This document shows, in pieces, positions 1 through 8,637 of a DNA stretch of 64,000 bases. Within the stretch, counting starts at the first letter, position 1. Each line of letters opens with the position of its first letter. Source of the stretch: JACPNO01 sp963825405. GTDB lineage: Bacteria; Acidobacteriota; Terriglobia; Bryobacterales; Bryobacteraceae. The stretch lies in assembly GCA_963825405.1 (NCBI GenBank), contig CAWGTB010000013.1:62001-126000 (forward strand). Reading direction: 5' to 3'. The translations under genes were made by a program, and so were the position numbers. The notes beneath the pieces were generated by a model. That model did not search any database and was not told where the DNA came from. It was given only the letters and a program-made list of their open reading frames with translations.

Positions 1-1
1 G

Positions 2-661
2 CTGCCGCTGATGTACGACGATCGCGGCTCGCCAACCTGGCGCTACGGCTATCCGCCCATGCACTATCCGACGCACTCAACCGGCATGGTGGTGCCGGTC
101 ACGGGCGAGCGGCTCACTGAGGTAACAGCCGTAGGCTGGGGCGACGGCCACGAAATTCTTGCAACGAATCCCTACAAGAATCCGTTCTGGAACACCACTG
201 CATTTTTCAAAACTTCCGGCGGACACGCCAGCCGCATTTCAGTTTTCTGGCATGTGGCAGCAGGCGGAACCGAGCGCGGCCAGTTCTTCGGCGACCGCAT
301 GTCGTACATCATGGAGCGTCCCGAACATTCGCCCAACACCGTGGTGCGCATCGCCAAAGACGGCAAGACCGTGATGGACGGCAATGGCTACCCCGAGGGC
401 GATGTCGCGATCGAAGCCTACGCGCAGCCCGATCATTTTGAGCGCCTGCCCCCGTCGATGCGGGTCAAAACCGGCCACGGTAATTCCCACACATTCATCA
501 CTCACGAATTCGTCAGCGCGATTGCGGAGAACCGGCAACCATCGGTGAATATCTGGGAAGCGATCGCGTATACGCTGCCTGGCCTGGTGGCTCACCAATC
601 CGCGCTTAAGGGCGGGGAAGTCATGAAGATCAAGGATTACGGAAAGCCGACGGTAGCCTGA
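2..661 (+). CDS. Gfo/Idh/MocA family oxidoreductase, C-terminal part
   Basis: The frame is open to the left edge, so the N-terminal Rossmann domain lies outside the window and only the last ~220 residues are visible. These resemble the C-terminal alpha/beta domain of the Gfo/Idh/MocA dehydrogenases common in Acidobacteria and Planctomycetes: an MHYPTHSTG stretch, a GWGDGHE segment, and a terminal segment resembling NIWEAIAYTLPGL. Such enzymes usually oxidise sugars or cyclitols with NAD(P). The stop TGA shares one base with the ATG of the next gene, so the two are probably cotranscribed. The substrate cannot be read from this fragment. Confidence 0.8.
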   Translation: MPLMYDDRGSPTWRYGYPPMHYPTHSTGMVVPVTGERLTEVTAVGWGDGHEILATNPYKNPFWNTTAFFKTSGGHASRISVFWHVAAGGTERGQFFGDRMSYIMERPEHSPNTVVRIAKDGKTVMDGNGYPEGDVAIEAYAQPDHFERLPPSMRVKTGHGNSHTFITHEFVSAIAENRQPSVNIWEAIAYTLPGLVAHQSALKGGEVMKIKDYGKPTVA

Positions 662-1194
662 TGATAAAAACATTTCTGCTGTGGTTGGTTCTGAGCGCCG
701 TAACCCTGCACGCTCAGAAGGATCCGTATGACGGCCTCTGGCAAGGCTATGACGGAGAGTGGGGCCATGTTTCCAGGCAGCTAGTCGCGCTGGCCGAAGC
801 AATTCCCGCCGAGAAATACGCGTGGCGCCCAGGGGACGGAGTGCGGTCCACCAGCGAAGTCTTCATGCACGCGGCGATAGCGAATTTTTATTTGCTGAGC
901 GTCACCGGCCCGAAGATGCCGCCCGATCTTTCAGAGAGCCTGGAAAAAACGGTGACGGCGAAAGCCGACGTGATCGCTTGGCTGAAACGATCGCTCGATG
1001 CCGTCAAAATCGCGCATGCAGCCTTGAAGCCCGGCGAGGTCGCGCGCAGCGTGAAAGTCAACGGCAGAGACGCCACCGTAGACGGCATGTACCTGCGCAT
1101 CATCGTCCACGCCAACGAGCACATGGGCCAACTGATCGCTTATGCGCGCATGAACGGCATTGTTCCGCCATGGTCGGAGACCGGCGGAAAATAA
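661..1194 (+). CDS. Exported DinB-like protein
   Basis: A 177-residue protein with a signal peptide (hydrophobic residues ~4-17, ending HAQK) followed by a four-helix DinB/YfiT-type domain. The helix-4 signature is clear: HANEHMGQLIAYARMNG, whose two histidines with an upstream FMHAA histidine would form the usual divalent-metal triad. DinB-like proteins are metal-dependent thiol transferases or hydrolases, and many have no known substrate. The start overlaps the upstream stop by one base (TGATG), which indicates translational coupling. The acidobacterial secreted DinB subfamily is common and functionally unassigned. Confidence 0.8.
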   Translation: MIKTFLLWLVLSAVTLHAQKDPYDGLWQGYDGEWGHVSRQLVALAEAIPAEKYAWRPGDGVRSTSEVFMHAAIANFYLLSVTGPKMPPDLSESLEKTVTAKADVIAWLKRSLDAVKIAHAALKPGEVARSVKVNGRDATVDGMYLRIIVHANEHMGQLIAYARMNGIVPPWSETGGK

Positions 1195-1207
1195 ACATCA
1201 TCGGCTC

Positions 1208-1248
1208 TTGACAGCGGCCCGTTCTCTGGTTCACTCTAGGCATAGAGT
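1208..1248 (+). promoter_or_regulatory. Promoter and palindromic operator of the padR-permease operon
   Basis: A perfect -35 hexamer TTGACA lies at 1208-1213. From 1233 to 1248 there is a perfect inverted repeat, ACTCTA-GGCA-TAGAGT, sitting where the -10 region should be and ending 8 bases before the padR ATG at 1257. PadR repressors typically bind palindromes overlapping their own promoter, so this is the likely autoregulatory operator. The exact -10 hexamer is not obvious. Confidence 0.6.
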
Positions 1249-1256
1249 AAACAAGT

Positions 1257-1598
1257 ATGGATCGTAAGGATAGCCGCGACTTGTTCCCAGGAGCCCTGGA
1301 GATGATGATCCTGCAGACGCTTCGGCGCTGACCGTTGCACGGCTACGCGCTGGCCCAACTCATCAAGCGAGCCTCCGACGACCTGCTGCAGATTGAGGAA
1401 GGTTCCCTCTACCCCGCGCTGCAGCGTATGTTGAAAGCGGGTTGGGTGGCCGCCGAGTGGGGCGTCTCGGCGCGCAACCGTCGCATCCGCATTTACAAGA
1501 TCACTCCAGCCGGCCGCAAACAGCTCGAACGCGAGGTGTCCGCATTCGACCGCATGCTGCAAGGGATCGCGCGAGTCATGAGGCCATCTGAATCATGA
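1257..1598 (+). CDS. PadR-family transcriptional regulator, interrupted by in-frame TGA
   Basis: Reading from ATG 1257 gives a normal PadR N-terminus (FPGALEMMILQTLRR), then TGA at 1329-1331, then PLHGYALAQLIKRAS in the same frame. PadR proteins of this class have glycine there (RRGPLHGYAL), so GGA to TGA is a one-base change. The rest is a typical PadR winged helix: EEGSLYPALQRM recognition region, then NRRIRIYKITPAGRKQL wing and C-terminal helix. Total length would be 113 residues, the usual size for padR genes preceding ADOP permeases. The stop overlaps the permease ATG by four bases. It is either a real nonsense mutation, a base error, or a protein restarted at TTG 1335. Glycine is not a selenocysteine position. 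Confidence 0.8.
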
Positions 1599-4225
1599 GG
1601 TGGCTTCCAGATCTGCTCAATCGCCGGCGCTTGCGCAATGCAATTCGTGAAGAAGTGCAATCGCATATCGCGGAAAGGGCAGACGAGCTTACAGAAGCAG
1701 GGCTCTCCGAACGCGATGCGCAGCGGCAGGCCGAACGCGAATTTGGCAACCCCACGCTGATCACCGAATCCAGCCGCGAGATCTGGCGCTGGCAGGTAAT
1801 CGAAAATTTGCTCCAGGATGTCCGTTACGGAATCCGCCAGCTTCGCCGCAGCCCCGGATTTACAACCGTCGCCGTGCTCTCCCTGGCGCTAGGCTTAGGC
1901 GCGAGCCTGGCCGTATTCACGGTGGCGGACAATGTGTTGCTGCGGCCGCTGCCGTATAAGAATTCCGCTCAGCTCGTCGTGCTTTGGGAAGCCAACGCCC
2001 TGCGTGGCTTCCGGCACGGAGATGTCTCTCCGGGCAATTATTACGATTGGAAAACTCAAGCCGGTGTTTTCGATGGTATGGCCGCCATGCGCGAGCGCCG
2101 CTCCTCCGTGCTCATCGATGGCGACCGCGCCGAGGAATTCGGCAAGCAGCGCGTCAGCGCCGATTTTTTTCCGTTGCTTGGCATTCAACCCGTGCGCGGC
2201 CGTCTGTTCACCGCCGAAGAGGATCTGGCCGCGATTTCCAGCGATTCGCTTTTGCTGATCAGTTACCGCCTCTGGCAGAGCTGGTTCGGCGGTAACGACG
2301 ACGTGATCGGCCGCAAGGTGCTGGTCAATGCGATTCCCCGTACCATCATCGGCGTTCTGCCGCGCGGTTTCTATTTCATGAACCGCGACGTGGATCTGTG
2401 GGAGCCGATCGGCCTCAACCCTGCACAGGACTATCGCAATACGGAAGGGCGATGGATGACGTGCATAGCCCGACTGCGTGCCGAAGTCACCGCCCGCCAG
2501 GCGCAGGTTCCCATGACCGCGCTCGCCGCGCGCCTCGAATCAGCCTACCCGGTCTTCAATAAAAATTGGACCGTCGAGGTTGAGCCGCTGCGCGATTCCA
2601 TGTTCCGCGAAGTCAAGACTTCCCTTTGGGTGTTGTTGGGCGCGGCCGGATTGATGCTCGCCGTCGCCTGCGCCAACGTGGCCAATCTGCTGCTGGCTCG
2701 ATATAGCTCGCGACGGCGGGAGATTGCCGTGCGCGCATCGCTCGGCGCCGGCCGATGGCGTGTGATCCGGCAGCTATTGACCGAGAGCATTCTGCTCAGC
2801 CTGCTAGGCGGAATTTGCGGACTGATCCTGGCCCGCTGGGCCGTCTCGGGACTGCTGGCTTTGGCGCCGGGGAATCTTAGGCAGTCGTCCGACTTACATA
2901 TTGACGCCAGAATTTTTGCGGTCGCCTTTGCCGTTTCCATGCTGACCGGCATACTCTTTGGCATCGCGCCGGCATTGGTCACGTCGCGTGCGGATCTGGT
3001 GGGCGCGCTGCGCGGTGACAGCCGTTCCGGTCTCGGGGCGGGCGGACATTTGCGCTCGTGGCTGGTAGGCACAGAGGTGGCGATATCCGTGGTCTTGCTG
3101 ACTGGCGCGATGCTGCTGTTTCGCAGCCTGGTCGGATTCGAAGGCTTGAACCCCGGCCTGGACGCTTCCAACGTGCTGACCTTCCGCGTCTCGCTCCCCG
3201 CAGCCCGTTACGAGAAAGTTTCGCAGCGCACGCAGTTCTTCCAAAGCGTCATGCAGCATATGGAGCAATTGCCCGGAGTAAGCTCGGCCAGCGCGGTGAT
3301 TTATGCGCCGTTCACCGGTCCGAATTTTGCGACGTGGGCCAACGTCGAAGGCCGCCCGCCCGCCAAGCCCGGCGAAGAAATTATGGCACTGGTCCGCTGC
3401 GCGATGCCTGGATATTTTCGGACGCTGCGCATTCCACTCAAGCAGGGCCGTGATTTCACCGAGGCCGACAACCTGGAAACGGCGCCCTTCCGCTTCGTCG
3501 TGAACGAAGCCTTCATCCGCAAATTTCTTCCCGGTGAGCAGCCTCTGGGTAAGAAGATCAACGCGCTGATGGAGACCGAGAATCCATTTGGCGAAATCAT
3601 CGGTGTGGTCGGCGACGTGCGGGAATGGTCGCTTGAGCGCGAGCCCATGCCGGTCGTCTACTATCCGTATGCACACCTGAGTTTCCCTGGCATGATCCTG
3701 GTGGTGCGTTCGCAAAATAATCCGCTGAGCCTGGCCGAGCCGGCGCGGAGGATCATTCGGAGCCTGGATCCCGCGCAGCCGATTGCCGAGGTTCGCACGA
3801 TGGAAGACATTCTTGGAGATAATTTCGCGCGTCACCGCTTCAGCGCCTGGCTGCTTTCGGGATTCTCGGCTGCTGCGCTGGTGCTTGCAGCAATTGGAAT
3901 TTACGGCATCCTCTCCTATAGCGTTACAGCGCGCACGCGCGAACTGGGTGTGCGCGCGGCCCTCGGAGCCGATTCAGCCAACTTGATTACGCTGGTGCTC
4001 AAAGCAGGCGCCCGCCCTGTGATCGGCGGCGTAGTCGTGGGAGTCATGGGAGCTCTGGCTTTGACGGGTCTGCTGAAGAGCCTTTTATTTGGGATCGCGC
4101 CACGCGACCCGCTGACCTTCATTCTGGTACCGGGATTATTTGCGGCGGTTGCACTGGCTGCGGCATTTCTGCCTGCACGCCGTGCATCCCGCCTGGATCC
4201 GATGGAAGCCTTGCGTATAGAATAA
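1595..4225 (+). CDS. ADOP-type ABC transporter permease (duplicated MacB/FtsX)
   Basis: An 876-residue membrane protein with the acidobacterial duplicated-orphan-permease architecture. An N-terminal ~75-residue cytoplasmic prefix (LRNAIREEVQSHIAERADEL) is followed by RQLRRSPGFTTVAVLSLALG, which starts the first MacB periplasmic-core plus FtsX module (~80-465), and a second module (~490-876) ending in PARRASRLDPMEALR. Each module contributes four membrane helices and a large periplasmic domain. No ATPase gene is adjacent, as usual for this family; it probably works with an unlinked MacB-type ATPase in efflux or lipoprotein-like export. It is translationally coupled to padR (ATGA overlap) and therefore probably PadR-regulated. 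Confidence 0.92.
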   Translation: MRWLPDLLNRRRLRNAIREEVQSHIAERADELTEAGLSERDAQRQAEREFGNPTLITESSREIWRWQVIENLLQDVRYGIRQLRRSPGFTTVAVLSLALGLGASLAVFTVADNVLLRPLPYKNSAQLVVLWEANALRGFRHGDVSPGNYYDWKTQAGVFDGMAAMRERRSSVLIDGDRAEEFGKQRVSADFFPLLGIQPVRGRLFTAEEDLAAISSDSLLLISYRLWQSWFGGNDDVIGRKVLVNAIPRTIIGVLPRGFYFMNRDVDLWEPIGLNPAQDYRNTEGRWMTCIARLRAEVTARQAQVPMTALAARLESAYPVFNKNWTVEVEPLRDSMFREVKTSLWVLLGAAGLMLAVACANVANLLLARYSSRRREIAVRASLGAGRWRVIRQLLTESILLSLLGGICGLILARWAVSGLLALAPGNLRQSSDLHIDARIFAVAFAVSMLTGILFGIAPALVTSRADLVGALRGDSRSGLGAGGHLRSWLVGTEVAISVVLLTGAMLLFRSLVGFEGLNPGLDASNVLTFRVSLPAARYEKVSQRTQFFQSVMQHMEQLPGVSSASAVIYAPFTGPNFATWANVEGRPPAKPGEEIMALVRCAMPGYFRTLRIPLKQGRDFTEADNLETAPFRFVVNEAFIRKFLPGEQPLGKKINALMETENPFGEIIGVVGDVREWSLEREPMPVVYYPYAHLSFPGMILVVRSQNNPLSLAEPARRIIRSLDPAQPIAEVRTMEDILGDNFARHRFSAWLLSGFSAAALVLAAIGIYGILSYSVTARTRELGVRAALGADSANLITLVLKAGARPVIGGVVVGVMGALALTGLLKSLLFGIAPRDPLTFILVPGLFAAVALAAAFLPARRASRLDPMEALRIE

Positions 4226-4233
4226 ATCCCCGC

Positions 4234-4560
4234 ATGGCAGAGCACAGCGTGCGCATCATACGGGAATACAATCCCCAGTACCCAAAGCCCATTCAGGTTT
4301 CAGCAGGCGACAGCGTCACCGTAGGACTTGAAGACGACGAATATCCCGGCTGGAAATGGTGCCAGGCCGCCGACGGCCGCCAAGGTTGGGTTCCTGTCGA
4401 GTTGCTTTCCAGCAACGCGATCTTGCTGGAGGATTATTCGGCGCAAGAATTGGCCGTACGTTCCGGAGAGGAAGTTGTAATCGAAGCGGTCCGCCACGAT
4501 TGGCTGCTGGTTCGCAATTCACGCGGCGAGCGAGGTTGGGTTCCGGCTACCTGCGTTTGA
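4234..4560 (+). CDS. Small protein with two SH3-like domains
   Basis: 108 residues containing two tandem SH3-like repeats. Each ends in a matching GWVP motif (RQGWVPVELL at ~49 and RGWVPATCV at the C-terminus) and each has an acidic loop (LEDDEYPGWKW, then HDWLLVRN). There is no signal peptide, so it is likely cytosolic. Bacterial double-SH3 proteins of this size are usually unassigned. It begins 8 bases after the permease stop, so it may be the last gene of that operon, and its 3' end overlaps the convergent MmcQ gene by 14 bases. Confidence 0.75.
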   Translation: MAEHSVRIIREYNPQYPKPIQVSAGDSVTVGLEDDEYPGWKWCQAADGRQGWVPVELLSSNAILLEDYSAQELAVRSGEEVVIEAVRHDWLLVRNSRGERGWVPATCV

Positions 4561-4927
4561 TTGACTTGATCAGGCGCGCCGAAGCGGTCAGGCGATAGCT
4601 GCCCGTGAGCAGTTCGGCTACCTCGTCCCAATCCACTTTGCCGCGATCCAGGCGGAGCGCAATCCAGCCCCTTGGCCCAACGTACGCCGGTAAATAAAAT
4701 CGGGCCGGTTGCGCCGCGGCCAGCAACGTATTGTCGCCGGGCAGGGCTTTGCATGCGATCGAGACGATGCCGTCGCCGTGATGATCGTTCAGGAAATAGG
4801 CGAAGACTTTCTTGCGGACTAGGAATGCAGCGTGCCTTCCCATGTCCTTGCGCGTCACTTCGGGAAGCGCCAGGCAGATCTTCGTCAGGTTCGCCAGCAG
4901 CCTGTCAGTCGGCACCGCCGCAGCCAT
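4547..4927 (-). CDS. MmcQ/YjbR family protein
   Basis: 126 residues with the MmcQ/YjbR (CyaY-like fold) pattern: a short N-terminal helix ending LPEVTRKDMGRHAAFLVRKK, a central SIACKA strand, and the conserved PAYVGPRGWIALRLD segment followed by WDEVAELLTGSYRL. These are small, probably DNA- or nucleotide-binding proteins without an established biochemical role. The length is normal. The gene is convergent with the SH3 gene and overlaps its 3' end by 14 bases. The 38-base gap to the divergent YcaQ-like gene holds a TATAAT box for the latter. Confidence 0.85.
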   Translation of the reverse strand: MAAAVPTDRLLANLTKICLALPEVTRKDMGRHAAFLVRKKVFAYFLNDHHGDGIVSIACKALPGDNTLLAAAQPARFYLPAYVGPRGWIALRLDRGKVDWDEVAELLTGSYRLTASARLIKSIKRR

Positions 4928-4949
4928 GTAGATATTTTGTCTGCTGACG

Positions 4950-4955
4950 TATAAT
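4950..4955 (+). promoter_or_regulatory. Candidate -10 box of the YcaQ-like gene
   Basis: A perfect TATAAT lies 10 bases before the ATG at 4966. No convincing -35 and no Shine-Dalgarno sequence precede that ATG. Transcription starting ~7 bases after the box would give an almost leaderless mRNA, a pattern repeated at other genes here. Confidence 0.4.
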
Positions 4956-4965
4956 CGTGCAAATC

Positions 4966-6148
4966 ATGAATGCGAAAAAACTCAGGGCGTGGTGGTCGCA
5001 CCGCCAGGGGCTGGATGGCGCGTTTCGCGGTAAGAGCTCCGCGGCCATTCTCGCCGAAACCGGTTGGGCGCGATCCGTCGGCGGCGTTGGCCCTTATTTG
5101 ACGCTGTTCTCGCGCGGCGGAATCTCGCGTGAATCCGCCGACGCAGCCGTCGCCAAGCTCGAAATCCACGAACTGCCGGCCGCGCGCGGCTGCACTTACG
5201 TTGTACCGTCCAGTGATTTTGCTCTCGCGCTCGCTGCGGGGTCGAGCGATGGCGAAATGAAAATCGCCTACAAGCTGGGCGTCACGGACAAGGAAATCGA
5301 CAAGCTCTGCGACGCCGTTGTGAAGGCGCTCGGGAAAGCGCCTCTCGATCCCGACGAAATTCGAGCCGCTACCGGTAATGCATCGCGCAGCCTGGGTGAT
5401 GAGGGCAAGAAGAAAGGCCTCACCACCACGCTGCCGCTCGCGCTCGGCAAGCTGCAGGCGATGGGTGAGATTCGCCGCGTGCCGGTGAACGGCCGCCTGG
5501 ACCAGCAGCGGTACAAATATGTCGCATGGCGCCCCAATCCCCTGCGCGGTTTCCGTATGACGCCCGAGGAAATTTCCGTTGAGCTCGCCCGGCGCTATTT
5601 CCAATGGATCGGACCGGCGACGTTAGCGGAATTTCAGTGGTTCTCCGCGCTCGGTGTGAAAGCGGCGAAAGCTGCGATCGAGCCGCTCAAACTCGAGCCG
5701 ATAGCTAAAGACGATCCACGCATGATGCTGCCTGGCGATCGCGAGAAAGTCGAAGCCTTTCAAATTCCGAAGCAGGCACAATACGCGCTCGCCTCGAGCC
5801 TCGATGGATTGAGCCTGCTACGTCGCGACATGAAAGGTCTTCTGGATCCAGCCGACGCAACCCGTTCCGTTTACGTGGAAAAGGGATTCATGGGGGTGGC
5901 CGAAGTGGCGGACCTTGCCCAGCCACGCCATCTTCGATCGAGGCAGGCTGGTAGGTTTGTGGGAATACGACACCGCAAAAGAAGCGATCGCGTGGACCGC
6001 ATTCATTCCCAAAAACAAAGATTTGGTGAAAGCTGTTTCTGAAACCGAAGCCTACATTCACGATCAGCTCGGCGACGCTCGTTCGTTCAGCCTCGACAGC
6101 CCGAAAAGCCGCGCACCACGAATCGACGCATTACGTAAAGGAGCCTAG
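4966..6148 (+). CDS. YcaQ-like winged-helix DNA-binding protein (frameshifted)
   Basis: About 396 residues once one frameshift is repaired. The N-terminus (KKLRAWWSHRQGLDG) and repeated winged-helix segments belong to the AlkZ/YcaQ-like winged-helix family, in which characterised members are DNA glycosylases that unhook interstrand crosslinks. The C-terminal hallmark SHAIFDRGRLVGLWEYD is intact but one frame over: the first frame runs to 6042 and the correct one resumes near 5911-5917, where one base appears inserted (GACCTTG for GACTTG). ATG 4966 is preferred over GTG 4957 because family members begin just before the KKLRAW-like helix. The gene ends 3 bases before the VOC gene. Glycosylase activity is not proven for this branch. 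Confidence 0.82.
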
Positions 6149-6151
6149 CCC

Positions 6152-6487
6152 ATGATTAACGGCGCACATTCGATTATTTACAGCACCAATCCGGAAGCTG
6201 ATCGTGCTTTTTTGCGCGACGTACTCAAACTGTCCGCCGTTGACGTCGGCCACGGGTGGCTCATCTTTGGATTGCCGCCCGCCGAGGTTGCCGTCCACCC
6301 AGGCAAAAATGATGTACACGAGTTCTACCTCATGTGCGACGATGTCGCGGCGCTGACGACCGAAATGAAGGCGCACGGCGTGGCGTGCAGTGAGGTGCAA
6401 AATCAAGGCTGGGGACTGCTCACTCAAGTATCGCTGCCCGGCGGCGGCAAACTGGGCATCTATCAACCGCGGCACGCGCGGCCGTAA
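6152..6487 (+). CDS. VOC (glyoxalase/bleomycin-resistance fold) protein
   Basis: 111 residues with the vicinal-oxygen-chelate layout: IIYSTNPEADRAFLRDVLKL as the first strand-helix unit, then EVAVHPGK, EFYLMCDDVAALTTEMKAHGV as the second unit, and GGGKLGIYQPRH at the C-terminus. VOC proteins act as metal-dependent isomerases, dioxygenases or resistance proteins; the substrate is not predictable here. A Shine-Dalgarno AAGGAG lies about 9 bases upstream. The gene follows the YcaQ-like gene by 3 bases and is probably cotranscribed with it; its 3' end abuts the convergent M28 peptidase gene. Confidence 0.85.
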   Translation: MINGAHSIIYSTNPEADRAFLRDVLKLSAVDVGHGWLIFGLPPAEVAVHPGKNDVHEFYLMCDDVAALTTEMKAHGVACSEVQNQGWGLLTQVSLPGGGKLGIYQPRHARP

Positions 6488-6490
6488 CCG

Positions 6491-7324
6491 TCACTCCGTC
6501 CTGCCATCCAAGTACGCCAGATAGTAGGCGATCAATTTATAGGCTGTGTAATAGTCATCGAAGTGGATAGCATCCAACCGGTCGCGCCCACTATGAAGGA
6601 TCCGGAAGGTTTCGGGCGTCACGGAATGAATCGAAATAACCGGAATATGCGCCAAAAGGAAAGGGTGTGTATCGTCATCGCCCACCTTGTCGACATTGAC
6701 CGCGTCCAGCGAAATGTGAAGCGCCCTGGCAACGTCGTCCAGGCCTGTAACCAAAAAAGGGGTTGACCGGCGCAGCCAGATCTTGACCGGCGTCAAGCCG
6801 AGGCACTCGAGGTTGACGAAGGCTCGTATCAGCGGCTTCTGGTCAGTGGTGAGGTTCTTGACATAGCGCGACGAGCCAACCAGTCCTCGCTCCTCGGCCC
6901 CAAAGGCGACGAAAATATAAGTGTGCCGCCGTGGCTTGCTCTTCAGCGACTGATACAACGACGGCAACAGCGAAGTACCACTCCAATCGTCGACGATCCC
7001 TTTTCCCTCTTCAACGAAATCGAAATGGCCGCCGACTATGATCGTGGAGTCCGTCTCGCCAGGCAGCGTGCAGACTACGTTGCCCGTACTCTTGTTGATG
7101 CTCTGCTCCTTAGCGTGGCAACCCACCTCATTGAAGAGTTCCACGATAGTGGCCTGTCGTTCCTTGAGTTTCACAACGCCGCGTTCAAGACGAGCCTTTA
7201 CCAGGCGTTCCGAGACTAGTTGGACCTCTAGTTTTTCAGCAAAACAAAAACCGGTAAGCAGTGCAGCGACGGCCACCGGACAGGAAATTCTTCGGGTCAA
7301 ACCTCCACTGTACGACACAGTCAA
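6491..7324 (-). CDS. Exported M28-family zinc metallopeptidase
   Basis: 277 residues: signal peptide (~1-29), then an M28 aminopeptidase domain. The zinc ligands can be placed: His100 in GGHFDF, Asp112 or 113 in IVDDWSGTS, the catalytic pair Glu144-Glu145 in FGAEERGL, Glu173 in NLECLG, and His233 in SIHSVTP. It should remove N-terminal residues from peptides outside the cytoplasm. It is the last gene of a minus-strand operon, SDR then amidohydrolase then M28, and its ATG overlaps the amidohydrolase stop by four bases. The context suggests uptake and breakdown of an extracellular amide or peptide, which is inference. Confidence 0.88.
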   Translation of the reverse strand: MTVSYSGGLTRRISCPVAVAALLTGFCFAEKLEVQLVSERLVKARLERGVVKLKERQATIVELFNEVGCHAKEQSINKSTGNVVCTLPGETDSTIIVGGHFDFVEEGKGIVDDWSGTSLLPSLYQSLKSKPRRHTYIFVAFGAEERGLVGSSRYVKNLTTDQKPLIRAFVNLECLGLTPVKIWLRRSTPFLVTGLDDVARALHISLDAVNVDKVGDDDTHPFLLAHIPVISIHSVTPETFRILHSGRDRLDAIHFDDYYTAYKLIAYYLAYLDGRTE

Positions 7325-8633
7325 GCCTGCCCTTTTTTCACAACTTGCCCGCTTTTGATCACGACCGCGATCTTGCGCGTGTTGCGAATGTCAGCCAGCG
7401 GATCGGCATTCAGCAGCACCAGGTCAGCAACCTTCCCGGCTTCAATACTGCCGAGCGAGCCATCCATCTTCAACACCCGCGCATTGTTCCGCGTAGCTGC
7501 CGTCAAAGCCGCGGCCGGCGTCAGTCCCGATTCCACCAGCATCTCCAGTTCCTGATGCAAGCGCCAGACCCGGCGGGCAGAACGGCTCGGCCGTGTCCGT
7601 CCCCGCCAGCAACGTCACACCAGCGCGGTACAGCATTCCGGTAAGCTCCTGGTATTTGCGAAATTCGCGGCGGCGCGCGTCCAGCGTCTCCGGCGTAAGC
7701 ATGGTCTTCCGTTGTTGGTCGAGATATTTCCGCCAGTTCTGCCGCAGCCGCTCGGGCACGATGGCGTTATCGGCATTATCCGAATATTCCGGCAGATCGG
7801 CCAGCAGGATCATGTTGCGGAACACAGCGAGCGTCGGATCGACAAAAGTATTGTGCTGCCGAATGAGCGCGATCAGATCGCGGGCGGCCTGGCTGTCCAG
7901 ATCCACGTCAGCGCGCGCCGTCTTCGACGGAATGATGAAATTGAAAACGGACCAGATGTGCTCCAGGCAGTCGATGCCATCGGCGACCGCGTCCTGCGCG
8001 CTGTATTTCCCAAGGTGCCCGGTCACCATCATTCCCGGCACGGTGACCTTCTTCGATCACGCGGCGCCCCACAGGCCGCTCGGTCCCGACGTAGAGTTTG
8101 AGCGTGGCCACGCCCCAGCCTTTCATGTCCGCGACAAACTCCGGCACCGCGGCCGGATCGGTGAGCGCGTAGCCGATGTCGCGATGAAAGGGCGGATCGC
8201 CGTCGATCAGTGGGCTGGCCAGAAACACGCGCGGCGCCGTGTCGGGATGCGCTTCCGCAAAGCGCGCAATGAGTTTTTCGGCGGCAATCTCATCGCCAGT
8301 AGATCGCACCGACGTCACGCCGGCTTGCAAAAAGAGCGGCAAGACTTCATCGCCGGTAACATGCGCGAAGTCCAGAACGTGAACCAGATGAACATGGGCG
8401 TCGATCAATCCGGGGATTAAATATTTACCGCGGCCATCGATAATTTTGACGCCGCGCGAAGCTGGAACACGCGCGCCCACGGCACGAATGCGCTCGCCCT
8501 CGATCCAGACGGTTTGACCAGCGCGCATGGCGCCAGCGTTCGAGTCAAAGACCGAAACATCGCGGATGACAATGCCGTCCGCGCCTCGCAGCGTAGCCGT
8601 CAGCGCCAGGGCCAAGAGCAGCCGCGTGAACAT
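7321..8633 (-). CDS. Exported amidohydrolase-superfamily protein (two frameshifts)
   Basis: About 437 residues after repair. A signal peptide (MFTRLLLALALTATLRGADG) is followed by the imidazolonepropionase/prolidase-like amidohydrolase pattern: YLIPGLIDAHVHL (first metal pair), TLKLYVG (candidate bridging lysine), MMVTGHLGKYS, CLEHIW, GTDTAEP (catalytic Asp), and the C-terminal IEAGKVADLVLLNADPL. Two one-base insertions break it: near 8032-8036 (an extra A after CCGGG on the coding strand) and at 7561 (an extra C before TTGCATCAG). Such enzymes hydrolyse cyclic amides or dipeptides. It starts 4 bases after the SDR stop. Confidence 0.85.
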
Positions 8634-8637
8634 CCGA

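Noticed and set aside
1329..1331. TGA in padR as a selenocysteine codon
   Set aside because: The position is a conserved glycine in RRGPLHGYAL, no cysteine homologue is expected, and no suitable hairpin was evident.
2894..3835. Minus-strand open frame of 313 codons within the ADOP permease gene
   Set aside because: Antisense shadow of a conserved gene, with no domain and no start signals.
5911..5917. Programmed ribosomal frameshifting as the cause of the split genes
   Set aside because: The shift sites share no slippery heptamer or downstream structure and affect unrelated families; one-base insertions explain them better.
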